Assembly: GCA_002403075.1 (NCBI GenBank)
Contig: DHHB01000093.1
Location: 84,756-109,166, forward strand
Length of the DNA stretch: 24,411 bases
Direction: 5' to 3'
Origin: a bacterium UBP1_UBA4783
GTDB lineage: Bacteria; Krumholzibacteriota; Krumholzibacteriia; Krumholzibacteriales; Krumholzibacteriaceae
This document shows, piece by piece, positions 1 to 8,117 of the stretch (position 1 is its first letter; every line of letters begins with the position of its first letter). The position numbers and the translations under genes were made by a program. A model generated the notes under the pieces. It saw nothing but the letters and a program-made list of their open reading frames with translations. It ran no database searches and was not told the DNA's origin.

Positions 1-711
1 GAGCCGCTCGCGCCTGATCGCCGCGAGCGCTTCGCCGGCCTTCGCCTCGGACGGAATCTCGGGCTTTTTTCCGTCGATCTTGAGAAGCTTCGCCGCGAAC
101 GGCTCGCCCGTCGAGGTTTCGAGCGTTCCTTCGATCGACCAGTACTCGCGCGGCGTGAACGCCCGGATCTCCTCCTCCCGCTCGCAGATGAGGCGGAGAC
201 CGACGCTCTGCACGCGGCCGGCGCTGAGCCCCTTGTAGAAGATCTTCCAGAGAACGGGGCTGATGAGGTATCCGAAGAGCCGGTCGAGCACGCGCCGCGC
301 CTGCTGGGCGTTCACCTTGTCCGTGTCGATGTCCCGCGGGCTGCCGACCGCCTCGTCGAGCGCCTTCTTCGTTATCTCGTTGAAGATGATCCGCTTGATC
401 GGCGTCTTCGATTGCTTGAGCACCTCGTTGAGGTGCCAGGCGATCGCCTCTCCCTCGCGGTCCATGTCCGTCGCCAGCAGAATCGCCGAGCTCTTGCCGG
501 CCTCCCGCTTGAGCTCCGCGAGGACCTTCGTCTTGCCCTTGACCGTGACGTACTTCGGAGCGAAACCCTTCTCGACGTCGATGCCGAGCTCGCGCTGCGG
601 AAGGTCCCGCACGTGTCCGACGGAGGCCTTGACGGCGTATCCCGCGCCGAGATATTTCTTGATGGTTCGCGCTTTGGCGGGCGATTCGACGACGACGAGA
701 ACCTTATCCAC
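1..711 (-). CDS. topA: DNA topoisomerase I, N-terminal part (runs off the window)
   Basis: Type IA topoisomerase that relaxes negatively supercoiled DNA through a transient 5'-phosphotyrosine break. About 237 N-terminal residues are visible. They hold the TOPRIM domain: VVVESPAKA near the start with the catalytic Glu at residue 9, and ATDMDREGEAIAWHL with the metal-binding Asp82, Asp84 and Glu86. The motif QARRVLDRLFGY that opens the next domain is also present. The active-site tyrosine and any C-terminal zinc fingers lie outside the window. The start is taken as the GTG at 711-709, because an AAGGGAG ribosome-binding site sits about six bases upstream and the protein then begins MDKVLVVVESPAK as expected. 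It follows the Smg gene by 13 bases, so the two are probably co-transcribed with secA. Confidence 0.96.
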   Translation of the reverse strand, partial: MDKVLVVVESPAKARTIKKYLGAGYAVKASVGHVRDLPQRELGIDVEKGFAPKYVTVKGKTKVLAELKREAGKSSAILLATDMDREGEAIAWHLNEVLKQSKTPIKRIIFNEITKKALDEAVGSPRDIDTDKVNAQQARRVLDRLFGYLISPVLWKIFYKGLSAGRVQSVGLRLICEREEEIRAFTPREYWSIEGTLETSTGEPFAAKLLKIDGKKPEIPSEAKAGEALAAIRRERL

Positions 712-724
712 GAGTGCTCCCTTC

Positions 725-1165
725 TCAGTGCAGCGGTTCGTCGCGCCGCGCCGCGTCGGGGTTCACGTCGTCCGGAAGGTCGACGATATATCGTCCGGCG
801 AGCTCCTTCACCTCGTCGAGGGACACCGGAGGCGCGAATTCGAACGCGGCGTTGTCGATGATCATGCTGAGCTGCATCTCGGAGACGATGCCGAGACGGC
901 GCAGGTTGATGAGATATCCCTGTGCCGCGATCGAAAGGCCCTGTTTCTCGAAATCCCCGAGCACGCGGCTTCCCGAGAGGGCGGCCGGGTCGGGTACGTG
1001 ATCGCTCGAGGCGGCGCCGATGTCCAGCATCCGGAAGGCCTGACGGATCTCGAATCCGTTGTACCCCAGGCCCTCGAGCTCCTCCTGCACGAGCGCGGAT
1101 TCCCGGAGCTCGCCCGGATCGAGATCCATGATGTAGTCGAGAATTTCCTTGATCCGTTCGCTCAT
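725..1165 (-). CDS. smg: DUF494 / Smg family protein
   Basis: Small acidic protein of about 146 residues, recognised as the DUF494 (Smg) family. The family has no established biochemical function, but its gene is found near topA and dprA in many bacteria. The start of the protein (MSERIKEILDYIMDL) and the helix-rich segment LVQEELEGLGYNGFEIRQAF match the family pattern, as does the C-terminal VSLDEVKELAGRYIVDLPDD. I chose the ATG at 1165. An ATG directly before it (1168) and a TTG at 1198 are in-frame alternatives, and no strong ribosome-binding site settles the matter. It lies between secA (51 bases upstream) and topA (13 bases downstream), consistent with one transcript. Confidence 0.85.
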   Translation of the reverse strand: MSERIKEILDYIMDLDPGELRESALVQEELEGLGYNGFEIRQAFRMLDIGAASSDHVPDPAALSGSRVLGDFEKQGLSIAAQGYLINLRRLGIVSEMQLSMIIDNAAFEFAPPVSLDEVKELAGRYIVDLPDDVNPDAARRDEPLH

Positions 1166-1216
1166 CATCGCGACGTCGCCCGCTTTCCGCCGGAGCAATT
1201 CAGCGTATAATGGCGC

Positions 1217-4200
1217 TCAGGCGCCCTTTCCGCAACATTTTTTGTACTTCTTGCCGCTTCCGCACGGGCAGGGGTCGTTGCGGCCGGCCCGCTGCTCCAC
1301 GCGAACGGGCTCCCGCTTCGGCGGCGGGGCGAGCGCGGCTTCCCGCGCCGCGGCGCCGGGCGCCGCGGGGGCTCCCTGAGGCGCCGCGGCCCTTCCCGCC
1401 GCGCCGTAGGCGTCCGCCACGTGGTGCACCGCGACCCCCGCGTCCGGACGCCGCCGGCGTTCGGCCGGCTCCGGCTCGAAGCGGGCGTGGAAGATCGCCC
1501 AGAGTATCGACCGGTCGATGTCCTCGACCATCGCGGTGAACATCTGGAAGGCTTCCTGCTTGTACTCGATGAGCGGGTCCTTCTGCGCGTACGATCGCAG
1601 ATGGATCCCCTCGCGCAGGTAATCGAGCTCGTAGAGGTGGTCCATCCACTTCTCGTCGATGCTCTGGAGCATGACGTAGCTCATGAAACGCGTCATGATC
1701 TCGGGCGGGATCACCGACACGCGCAGATCGAACGCCTCTTTCGCGCGCGCCCGGAAATGGTCGTACAGGATCCGAAGGTCCGCCGAACGGTCGTCGAATA
1801 CACCGGCGAAGTCGAACGAAACGAGGAAGAGGTTCGAGAGCTCCGCGGCCGCGGCGTCGAGATCCCATTCGTCGGGCGGCTGGCTCTCGGGCGCGTACTT
1901 GTCGATCGCGGCTTCGACGACGGTATCGATGAGCTGCGCGACGATCGCGCCGAGGTCGTCGCTTTCGAGGATCTGGTTGCGGCGGCCGTAGATCACCTCG
2001 CGCTGCTTGTTCATAACGTCGTCGTACTCGAGGAGCCGCTTCCGGATCCCGAAGTTGTACATCTCGACCCGCTTCTGCGCGTTCCCGATCGCGCGCGTGA
2101 TGAAGCGGTGCGCGATGACCTCCCCCTCCTTGATGCCGAGGCGGTCCATAACGGAGGATATGCGCTCGGATCCGAAGAGCCGCATGAGATCGTCCTCGAG
2201 CGAAATGAAGAACTGCGACGCGCCGGGGTCTCCCTGCCGCCCCGACCGGCCGCGAAGCTGCCGGTCGATCCGGCGAGCCTCGTGCCGCTCGGTTCCGATG
2301 ATGTGAAGGCCGCACGGAACGTCGTCCCGGCACGCGGCGGCGTCTTTCTTCGTGTTCGAACACGACGCGCATTCGTCGGGCGTCTCGCAGAGGATGCAGC
2401 AGCGTTCGCACTGAACGACGCCGCGCTCGAGCTTGATGTCCGTGCCGCGTCCCGCCATGTTCGTCGCGATCGTCACGGCGCCCCGCTTTCCGGCGAACGC
2501 GACGATCTCCGCTTCCTTCTGATGGTATTTCGCGTTGAGCACGTTGTGCGTGATCCCCTCGCGCGTGAGCATACGGCTGAGCGTTTCGGAGACCTCCACG
2601 GAAACGGTGCCGACGAGGATGGGCAGCCCGCGTTCGTGAATGCGCTTGATTTCGTCGACGATCGCCTTGTACTTCTCGCGCTTCGTCCGGAAGATCACGT
2701 CGTCGTAGTCGACGCGGCGAACGGGCCGGTTCGTCGGGATGACCTCGACGAGGAGCTTGTATATCTTGTGAAACTCCTCCTCCTCCGTCTCCGCGGTGCC
2801 GGTCATGCCGGCGAGCTTCGCGTACATGCGGAAGTAGTTCTGCAGCGTGATCGTCGCGAGGGTTTGCGTCTCGCCCTCGATTTTCACACGCTCCTTCGCC
2901 TCGAGCGCCTGGTGGAGCCCCTCGCTGAAGCGGCGCCCCGGCATGAGGCGCCCGGTGAATTCGTCAACGATAAGCACGCGGCCGTCCTGCACGACGTATC
3001 CGACGTCCTTCTCGAAGAGCGTATACGCCTTGAGGAGCTGCGAAAAGTTGTGAATGATCTCCGTCTTCGTCGCGTAGGCGCGGTAGGCGGCGTCCTTCCT
3101 TTTCATCTTCTCCGCCGCCGGCAGAGCGTCGTTCGATTCGATCTCCTTTATCGTGATGCTGAGATCCGGCACGACGAAGAGCTCCTGATCCTCCGCGGAG
3201 AGGTTCGTCCGTCCGCGGTCGGTCACGTCGATCGTGTTCGCCTTCTCGTCGATCACGAAGTAGAGCTCCTCGTCGAGCTCGTGGAGACGCTTGTCGCGCA
3301 TGAACGCCGCTTCCGCGGAGAGCATGAGCTTCTCGTAACCCGGCTCCTTGCGGAGCTTCATGAACTTCTTGTTCTTCGGATCGCCGCGCCGCGCGAGCAG
3401 CAGGTTGACGCCGATCTCCTCCTCGCCGCCCTCGCCGCCCGCCGCCCGCTCCACCTTCGTCATGAGATCGTTCACGAGTTGCTTCTGCTTTCGCACGAGG
3501 CTCTCGACCTTGTCGCGCAGCTTCGAGTAGTTGTCGGCGATGTCCGATCCAGACACCGGGCCGGAGATGATGAGAGGCGTGCGCGCCTCGTCGATGAGGA
3601 CGCTGTCCACCTCGTCCACGATCGCGTAGAAGAAGCCGCGCTGCACCTGGTAGTGCGTGGCGGGCTTCATGTTGTCCCTCAGGTAATCGAACCCGAACTC
3701 GTTGTTCGTGCCGTACGTGATGTCGCAGCCGTAGACGCGGCGGCGCTCCTCGTTGTCCATGTCGTTCTGGAGGAAGCCGACGCTCACGCCGAGGAAGCGG
3801 TAGACCTCGCCCATCCACTCCGCGTCGCGGCGGGCGAGGTAATCGTTCACGGTGACGAGATGAGCCCCCTTCTTCGCGAGGGAGTTCAGGTAGAGCGGCA
3901 TCGTCGCGACGAGCGTCTTCCCCTCTCCCGTCGCCATCTCGGCGATCATCCCCCGGTGAAGAATGATCGCTCCGGCGATCTGAACGTCGAACGGCACCAT
4001 CTCCCACGTGATGGAGCGCCCGACGACCTCCCAGCTCCGTCCGACGAGGCGGCGGCAGGCCTCGTACGCGAGTCCGTAGGCCTCGTGCATGATCGCGTCG
4101 AGGGATTCCCCGTTCGCGACCCGGCCCACGAACTCCGCCGTCTTTTGAGGAAAATCGGCCTCGCCGAGCTCCCGGTACGTTTCCGCCCATTTCCGGACCG

Positions 4201-4279
4201 CGGCGATATCGGGCTCGAGACGCCCGATGAGGCGCGATTTCCGGTCGCCGAACAGCTTGTGCATGACTCCCTTGAGCAC
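1217..4279 (-). CDS. secA: Preprotein translocase ATPase SecA
   Basis: Motor ATPase that drives unfolded preproteins through SecYEG. The 1020 residues contain Walker A EMATGEGKT near residue 115, the DEVDSVLIDEARTP segment near 225, the second helicase half with TNMAGRGTDIKL and QLRGRSGRQGDPG, the helical wing and scaffold ending with SIDEKWMDHLYELDYLREGI, and a C-terminal zinc motif NDPCPCGSGKKYKKCC. It is longer than the roughly 900-residue E. coli protein for two visible reasons. One is an insertion at about residues 250-355 in the preprotein cross-linking region, of the kind known in Bacteroidota SecA. The other is an eight-cysteine insert at 624-656 that I do not recognise. The GTG start is supported by GGAGG ten bases upstream. 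A promoter is visible at 4304-4332. Confidence 0.98.
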   Translation of the reverse strand: MLKGVMHKLFGDRKSRLIGRLEPDIAAVRKWAETYRELGEADFPQKTAEFVGRVANGESLDAIMHEAYGLAYEACRRLVGRSWEVVGRSITWEMVPFDVQIAGAIILHRGMIAEMATGEGKTLVATMPLYLNSLAKKGAHLVTVNDYLARRDAEWMGEVYRFLGVSVGFLQNDMDNEERRRVYGCDITYGTNNEFGFDYLRDNMKPATHYQVQRGFFYAIVDEVDSVLIDEARTPLIISGPVSGSDIADNYSKLRDKVESLVRKQKQLVNDLMTKVERAAGGEGGEEEIGVNLLLARRGDPKNKKFMKLRKEPGYEKLMLSAEAAFMRDKRLHELDEELYFVIDEKANTIDVTDRGRTNLSAEDQELFVVPDLSITIKEIESNDALPAAEKMKRKDAAYRAYATKTEIIHNFSQLLKAYTLFEKDVGYVVQDGRVLIVDEFTGRLMPGRRFSEGLHQALEAKERVKIEGETQTLATITLQNYFRMYAKLAGMTGTAETEEEEFHKIYKLLVEVIPTNRPVRRVDYDDVIFRTKREKYKAIVDEIKRIHERGLPILVGTVSVEVSETLSRMLTREGITHNVLNAKYHQKEAEIVAFAGKRGAVTIATNMAGRGTDIKLERGVVQCERCCILCETPDECASCSNTKKDAAACRDDVPCGLHIIGTERHEARRIDRQLRGRSGRQGDPGASQFFISLEDDLMRLFGSERISSVMDRLGIKEGEVIAHRFITRAIGNAQKRVEMYNFGIRKRLLEYDDVMNKQREVIYGRRNQILESDDLGAIVAQLIDTVVEAAIDKYAPESQPPDEWDLDAAAAELSNLFLVSFDFAGVFDDRSADLRILYDHFRARAKEAFDLRVSVIPPEIMTRFMSYVMLQSIDEKWMDHLYELDYLREGIHLRSYAQKDPLIEYKQEAFQMFTAMVEDIDRSILWAIFHARFEPEPAERRRRPDAGVAVHHVADAYGAAGRAAAPQGAPAAPGAAAREAALAPPPKREPVRVEQRAGRNDPCPCGSGKKYKKCCGKGA

Positions 4280-4303
4280 TCTCGAAACCTCCGTTATTGC
4301 AAC

Positions 4304-4332
4304 AAGATAACAGATACAGCTCTATAAGGCAA
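4304..4332 (-). promoter_or_regulatory. Sigma-70-like promoter of secA-smg-topA
   Basis: On the minus strand TTGCCT (4332-4327) and TATCTT (4309-4304) are separated by exactly 17 bases. They lie in a locally AT-rich patch of an otherwise GC-rich sequence, and the expected transcript start falls about 18 bases before the secA GTG. The match is four of six bases in each box. It is the only good promoter candidate in the gap upstream of secA, so secA, smg and topA probably form a separate transcription unit. Confidence 0.6.
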
Positions 4333-4343
4333 GGAGGCCGAGC

Positions 4344-4362
4344 CCCGTCCCACAGGGGCGGG
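4344..4362 (-). terminator. Possible terminator hairpin after the PQQ propeller gene
   Basis: An inverted repeat can form an eight-base-pair GC-rich stem (one G-U pair) with a three-base loop. It lies about 42 bases past the stop of the upstream minus-strand gene and just before the secA promoter, where a terminator would be expected. No run of T follows it on the minus strand, so it does not meet the usual rule for an intrinsic terminator. The position is suggestive only. Confidence 0.3.
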
Positions 4363-4404
4363 CGCGCCGAACGCGCTTGCGATATCTCGCTGCAAAGATG
4401 GCGA

Positions 4405-6312
4405 TTACGCGGGGGGCACGAGCCACAGCGCGCGGAATACGCCGCCGTTCGAGCCGAAATAGACGCGTGTTCCGTCGACGGCCGGGGACGAGTAGATCGC
4501 CGAATCGGCGCGATAGCGGCCGACCGCCGCTCCCGTCGCGGCATCCAAGGCGACAAGCTGCGAGCCGTACGTCGTCACGAAAACGACGCCGCCCGTGACG
4601 ACGGGCTTGGAGAGGACCGCCCCTCCCGCCCCGGATCGCCAGCGCAGCGCGCCGTCGAGACCGACCGCGTACACGCTGCCGCTCCGCGCCCCCACGTAGA
4701 TCGCGTCGCCGTCGAGAACGGGGGGGCCGTTTACGGGGGAATCCGCGGCGATCTTCCACGCCACTTTTCCCGTGGCGAGGGAACGAGCCTCGACGGCGCG
4801 GTTCGGGGCGCCGATGACCACGATTTCCTTCTCGTCGATCACGAGCGGGCTCGAGAGGATCTCTCCGCCGACGGCGGCCGTCCATAGGATCTTGCCGTTC
4901 GAATCGAGCTTGACGAGCGCGCCGTCGGTCGTCGCCGCGACGACGTAGTTCTTCCCCGCCGCGGGCGTCGCGCGCATGGACGAGCCGATCTTTTTCTCCC
5001 AGAGACGCTTCCCGTCGCGGAGCGCGACCGCGACGATCCTTCCGTCCGTCGTCGCGGCGTACAGCGCGTCGCCCCTGCCGGCCGGAGAGCTCACGACCTT
5101 CGCCCCGAGGGAGATCTTCCAGTAGGGCGTCCCGGTCGCGGCATCGAGGCAGAAAAGCTGCCCCCGGTAGTCCGCGCAGACGACGCGGCCGTCCGTCACG
5201 AGCGGCGACGCTCCGACGCCGTCCGAGGCTCGGTATTTCCATGTGAGCTCCCCGTCGGCGCCGTACGCGTACAGATGCCCGTCGCGGCAGCCGAAATAGA
5301 CCGTGCCGCCCTCTACGCGCGGGGACGAGGTCACCGGCGCGCGAAACGACTTCTTCCACGCCTCGGAAAGCGTCGCTCCCGCACGGACGCCGGCGCCCGT
5401 GCGGGAAGGCGCCTCCGCGGGCCTCGTCCGCTCCGTCGCGGTGTCCCCCGGCGCGTCGACCGCGACGAGGCTCGAGCGGCCCGGCTCCACGGCGGCGCGG
5501 TCTCCGCCGCCCCGCAGGATGAGCGCCGCCGCGATCACGATGACGCCCGCCGCGGCTCCGGCCGCGAGCGGAAGGCGCCGGGGGATCCCTTTCCGCGGCG
5601 CCGCCGCGAATATGCGCGCCGCGGGAGCCTGCGCGGGCCTCGCGTCCGCCCGTCCGGCGCTTCGCCAGTGAAGAACGGGAAAGGACCGCTCGACCGGGAG
5701 CGCGAGCCCCGTCTCGCGGGGGATCTCGAAGGACGGGAAAAAGATGCTGTTCCGGAGGGTCTCTTCGTGCCGCTCCGCGAAGTCACGCGACGGAACGAGC
5801 GCGAGCGTGTGAAAACCCGATGTCTCGAACCGGTAGAGCGCGAAATAGTCCTCCGGCGCGCGGTGGAAGAGATCCCGCTGCCCGCGGCCGCCGTCGAGGG
5901 TGAGCTCCCGGAGCCCCGGCACGCTCTCGAACGGCCCGGGAGCGCCCGTTTCTCCGTTCCAGTGGACGAGCGCCGCGTCGCGGTTGCAGAGGATATGCAC
6001 TTCGTCGCCGCGGCGGATCTCGATGAGGAGCAGGGCCTTCACGAGCGGATCGTCGTTCTCCGCCGCGAACGCGGGCTCCCGCCCGAACGTTTCCATGACC
6101 CGCGCGAAATAATGAAGCGGCGATCCGAGACGCGAGGCCGAGACGGCCTCGCGGAACATCGCGCGCAGAAGGGGCTCCTGGCGGGGATCGCCGGGGGCGA
6201 AAAAGAGAAAGAACTCCTCTCCGCCGTCCCTGCCCGGTATCTCCTGATAGACGAGTGAATCCTTGCCGCCCGGCTCTCCCAGGCACACGAAGGAGCTTCG
6301 TTTCATCTCCAT
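4405..6312 (-). CDS. Membrane-anchored PQQ-like beta-propeller with a cytoplasmic N-terminal domain
   Basis: Protein of about 635 residues in three parts. Residues 1-245 form a soluble, presumably cytoplasmic domain that I do not recognise with confidence. Its order of segments (LVKALLLIEIRRGDEVHIL, NRDAALVHWNG, then FHTLALVPSRDF) faintly recalls a PP2C-type phosphatase without its metal-binding Asp residues. One membrane helix follows at about 246-267 (LAAGAAAGVIVIAAALIL), preceded by basic residues, so the C-terminus should be outside. The rest consists of eight repeats of roughly 40 residues, each with a pattern like SSPLVTDGRVV...LDAATG...W, typical of PQQ/BamB-type propellers with eight blades. 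The start is the ATG at 6312; a GTG directly before it and an ATG at 6306 are in frame. No enzyme residues are evident in the propeller. It could be an assembly factor or an envelope sensor. Confidence 0.85.
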   Translation of the reverse strand: MEMKRSSFVCLGEPGGKDSLVYQEIPGRDGGEEFFLFFAPGDPRQEPLLRAMFREAVSASRLGSPLHYFARVMETFGREPAFAAENDDPLVKALLLIEIRRGDEVHILCNRDAALVHWNGETGAPGPFESVPGLRELTLDGGRGQRDLFHRAPEDYFALYRFETSGFHTLALVPSRDFAERHEETLRNSIFFPSFEIPRETGLALPVERSFPVLHWRSAGRADARPAQAPAARIFAAAPRKGIPRRLPLAAGAAAGVIVIAAALILRGGGDRAAVEPGRSSLVAVDAPGDTATERTRPAEAPSRTGAGVRAGATLSEAWKKSFRAPVTSSPRVEGGTVYFGCRDGHLYAYGADGELTWKYRASDGVGASPLVTDGRVVCADYRGQLFCLDAATGTPYWKISLGAKVVSSPAGRGDALYAATTDGRIVAVALRDGKRLWEKKIGSSMRATPAAGKNYVVAATTDGALVKLDSNGKILWTAAVGGEILSSPLVIDEKEIVVIGAPNRAVEARSLATGKVAWKIAADSPVNGPPVLDGDAIYVGARSGSVYAVGLDGALRWRSGAGGAVLSKPVVTGGVVFVTTYGSQLVALDAATGAAVGRYRADSAIYSSPAVDGTRVYFGSNGGVFRALWLVPPA

Positions 6313-6389
6313 CACCCCGGAGGGCGAGGGTAGACGCGGCGGGCCGAAAAATCAACAGGTAATGCAGGAGCGGCGCGTCGCGCCGTCCG

Positions 6390-7070
6390 TCAGGAGCGGG
6401 AGAGCAGGCTTTTGACGCCGCCGAAGAGCTTGTCGAGCGGCCCGACGTCCTTCTTGACGTCCTCTCCGCTCAGCGAAACGTACTTGGTCGCGATCGGATT
6501 GTCCGGATCCCACTTGAGCGCTTCCTTGAAATGCTTGACGGCGACCTGCTTCAGTCCTGCCTTGAAATAGACGAATCCGAGGTTCGCGTGATAGTCGGCG
6601 TTGTAATACTCCATCTGGATCGCCTTCCGGCACGCGTCGCGCGCTTCGTGCAGCCTCGTGTTGAGAATGCCGAGGCAGAATCCGTACCAGCTGAAATACG
6701 CCGGGTTCGTCGGGTCGTACTTCGACGCCGCCTTAAAGAGGAGCGCGGCCTTGTCGAACCGCCCTCCGCGCATCGCCTCCTTCGCCTGCTGGAACGAAAG
6801 GTTCGCCGAGCGTCGGTCCGATTCATTGATCGTCCCTCCGTCCTTCGAGCTTTTGTTCGAGCGGAGGGATTCGTCGTACGCGACTCTCTTCTGCGGGTCG
6901 CTCAGCACGCCGTACGCCTCGTTGATGCTCTTGAAACGATCGCGGTTCTCGGGCGTATCGCCGGCCGCGTCCGGATGGTAGAGCTTCGCGAGCCGGAAAT
7001 AGTTGCGCTTTATCTCGTCGACCGACGCCGTCGGCCAGGTTTCCAGTGTCGAGTAGTAATCGGAGTTCAA
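6390..7070 (-). CDS. J-domain protein with C-terminal TPR repeats
   Basis: Protein of 226 residues. Residues 4-68 are a complete J domain with the Hsp70-stimulating HPD at 32-34 (LAKLYHPDAAGDTP) and a normal helix IV region (FKSINEAYGVLSDPQKRVAYDE). There is no Gly/Phe region and no zinc-finger domain, so it is not DnaJ itself. From about residue 90 there are three tetratricopeptide repeats (for example YHANLGFVYFKAGLKQVAVKHFKEAL). It should recruit DnaK to a specific client or membrane partner. The start is a TTG at 7070, supported by GAGGTGGGA a few bases upstream. It begins 12 bases after the TPR gene stop and is followed 77 bases later by the PQQ propeller protein. Confidence 0.88.
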   Translation of the reverse strand: MNSDYYSTLETWPTASVDEIKRNYFRLAKLYHPDAAGDTPENRDRFKSINEAYGVLSDPQKRVAYDESLRSNKSSKDGGTINESDRRSANLSFQQAKEAMRGGRFDKAALLFKAASKYDPTNPAYFSWYGFCLGILNTRLHEARDACRKAIQMEYYNADYHANLGFVYFKAGLKQVAVKHFKEALKWDPDNPIATKYVSLSGEDVKKDVGPLDKLFGGVKSLLSRS

Positions 7071-7082
7071 AGCGTCCCACCT

Positions 7083-8018
7083 CTACTTGTGAACGGGCTG
7101 AAGCTCGCGAAGCAGATTCACCGCGAGCTCGTTCTCGGGATCGAGCTCGAGAACGATCTCGAGATTGCGCATCGACTCGTCGCGGGAGCCCTTTTCGTAG
7201 AGGGCGAGCGCGAGATTGAGGCGCGCCTTCAGGTAGTCCGGATTGATCTTGAGCGCGAGCTCGAACTCGACGATCGCGTCGTCGGTCATCCCCTTGTTCG
7301 CGTACGCGATGCCGAGGAGGTTGTGCATGTCGGGATAGTGAGGATTCACGGAGATCGATTTGCCGAGCTCCTTGATCGCGGCGTCGTGATCGCCGTTCTG
7401 GATCGCTTCGAGAGCGAGCTGCTTGCTTATCTGGGCCGAGCTCGGACGCTCCTCGATGAGGCGCCGGTAGAGAGCCGCGCGCTCCTCACGCGGCGCGTCC
7501 GCGCGATGAAGCGAGATGAGCTCGCTCACCTGATCGGCGAGGAACCCCGGCGCGTTGGCGAGGCTCGTCTCGAGCTCCTCGATAGCCCGCGCGTCGTCCC
7601 CCTGATCGCTGTAGCTGCGGGCGAGCATGATGCGCGCCTTGAGAAATCGCGGATTGATTTCGAGCGCATGCGCGAAGGACGCGCGGGCGTCGTCGACGCG
7701 GCCGAGCGCGACGTACTGAACGCCGAGGCTCGAGTGGACGTCCGCGTAGCGCGGCTGGATCGCGACCGCCTTCTCGAGCTCCCGCGCCGCCTCGTCGTGC
7801 TTCCCGTCGGCCGCGCAGCGTTTCGCGTGCTCGAGATACGATTCGACCATGTACATCCGGACCATTTCCTGGTCCTGGCCGGCGCCGTTCTCGCGGACGC
7901 CCCCGATGTACGCCTCGAACTCCCTGCAGGCCCTCCGGTAATCCCCTCTGTTGAAGCTGGCGAGCGCCTTCTTGAGCGCGTTGCGCGGCACGAATCGGAA
8001 AAATCGTTCTACGAACAT
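7083..8018 (-). CDS. Tetratricopeptide repeat protein
   Basis: About 311 residues with at least six tetratricopeptide repeats covering nearly the whole chain, for example DVHSSLGVQYVALGRVDDAR, ALEINPRFLKARIMLARSYS and NLLGIAYANKGMTDDAIVEF. No signal peptide or membrane helix is seen, so it is probably a cytoplasmic or peripheral scaffold. The ATG at 8018 is preferred over an upstream in-frame start at 8087, because GGGAG lies five bases before it and the extra residues look non-coding. It sits 12 bases upstream of the J-domain/TPR gene, and the two are very likely co-expressed. The sequence does not show what it binds. Confidence 0.88.
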   Translation of the reverse strand: MFVERFFRFVPRNALKKALASFNRGDYRRACREFEAYIGGVRENGAGQDQEMVRMYMVESYLEHAKRCAADGKHDEAARELEKAVAIQPRYADVHSSLGVQYVALGRVDDARASFAHALEINPRFLKARIMLARSYSDQGDDARAIEELETSLANAPGFLADQVSELISLHRADAPREERAALYRRLIEERPSSAQISKQLALEAIQNGDHDAAIKELGKSISVNPHYPDMHNLLGIAYANKGMTDDAIVEFELALKINPDYLKARLNLALALYEKGSRDESMRNLEIVLELDPENELAVNLLRELQPVHK

Positions 8019-8117
8019 CTCGGCTCCCTGTTTTCTGTGCGCCGTTTCAAGCGTCGCTTGCCCGATCGCTGTTCCCGAGACGGCCATGCAGCAAGGAATG
8101 CGCCAAATCGAAACGGT

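Noticed and set aside
1196..1240. A small hairpin and TATACG-like box between secA and smg, considered as a terminator plus promoter
   Set aside because: The stem has only five pairs, there is no T-run, and no minus-35 box lies at the right distance.
1421..4327. A 968-codon open frame on the plus strand opposite secA
   Set aside because: It is the antisense of a clearly conserved SecA. The translation is rich in Arg, Val, Leu, Glu and Asp, with no recognisable domain, as expected for a mirror frame in GC-rich DNA.
6316..6389. TTGATT and TACCCT spaced 17 bases apart before the PQQ gene, considered as a promoter
   Set aside because: The minus-10 match is poor (three of six) and the gap is short enough for read-through from the J-domain gene.
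8019..8117. Inverted repeat CAAGCG-T-CGCTTG in the gap before the TPR gene, considered as an operator
   Set aside because: Six-base arms around one base are common by chance, and no promoter could be placed next to it.
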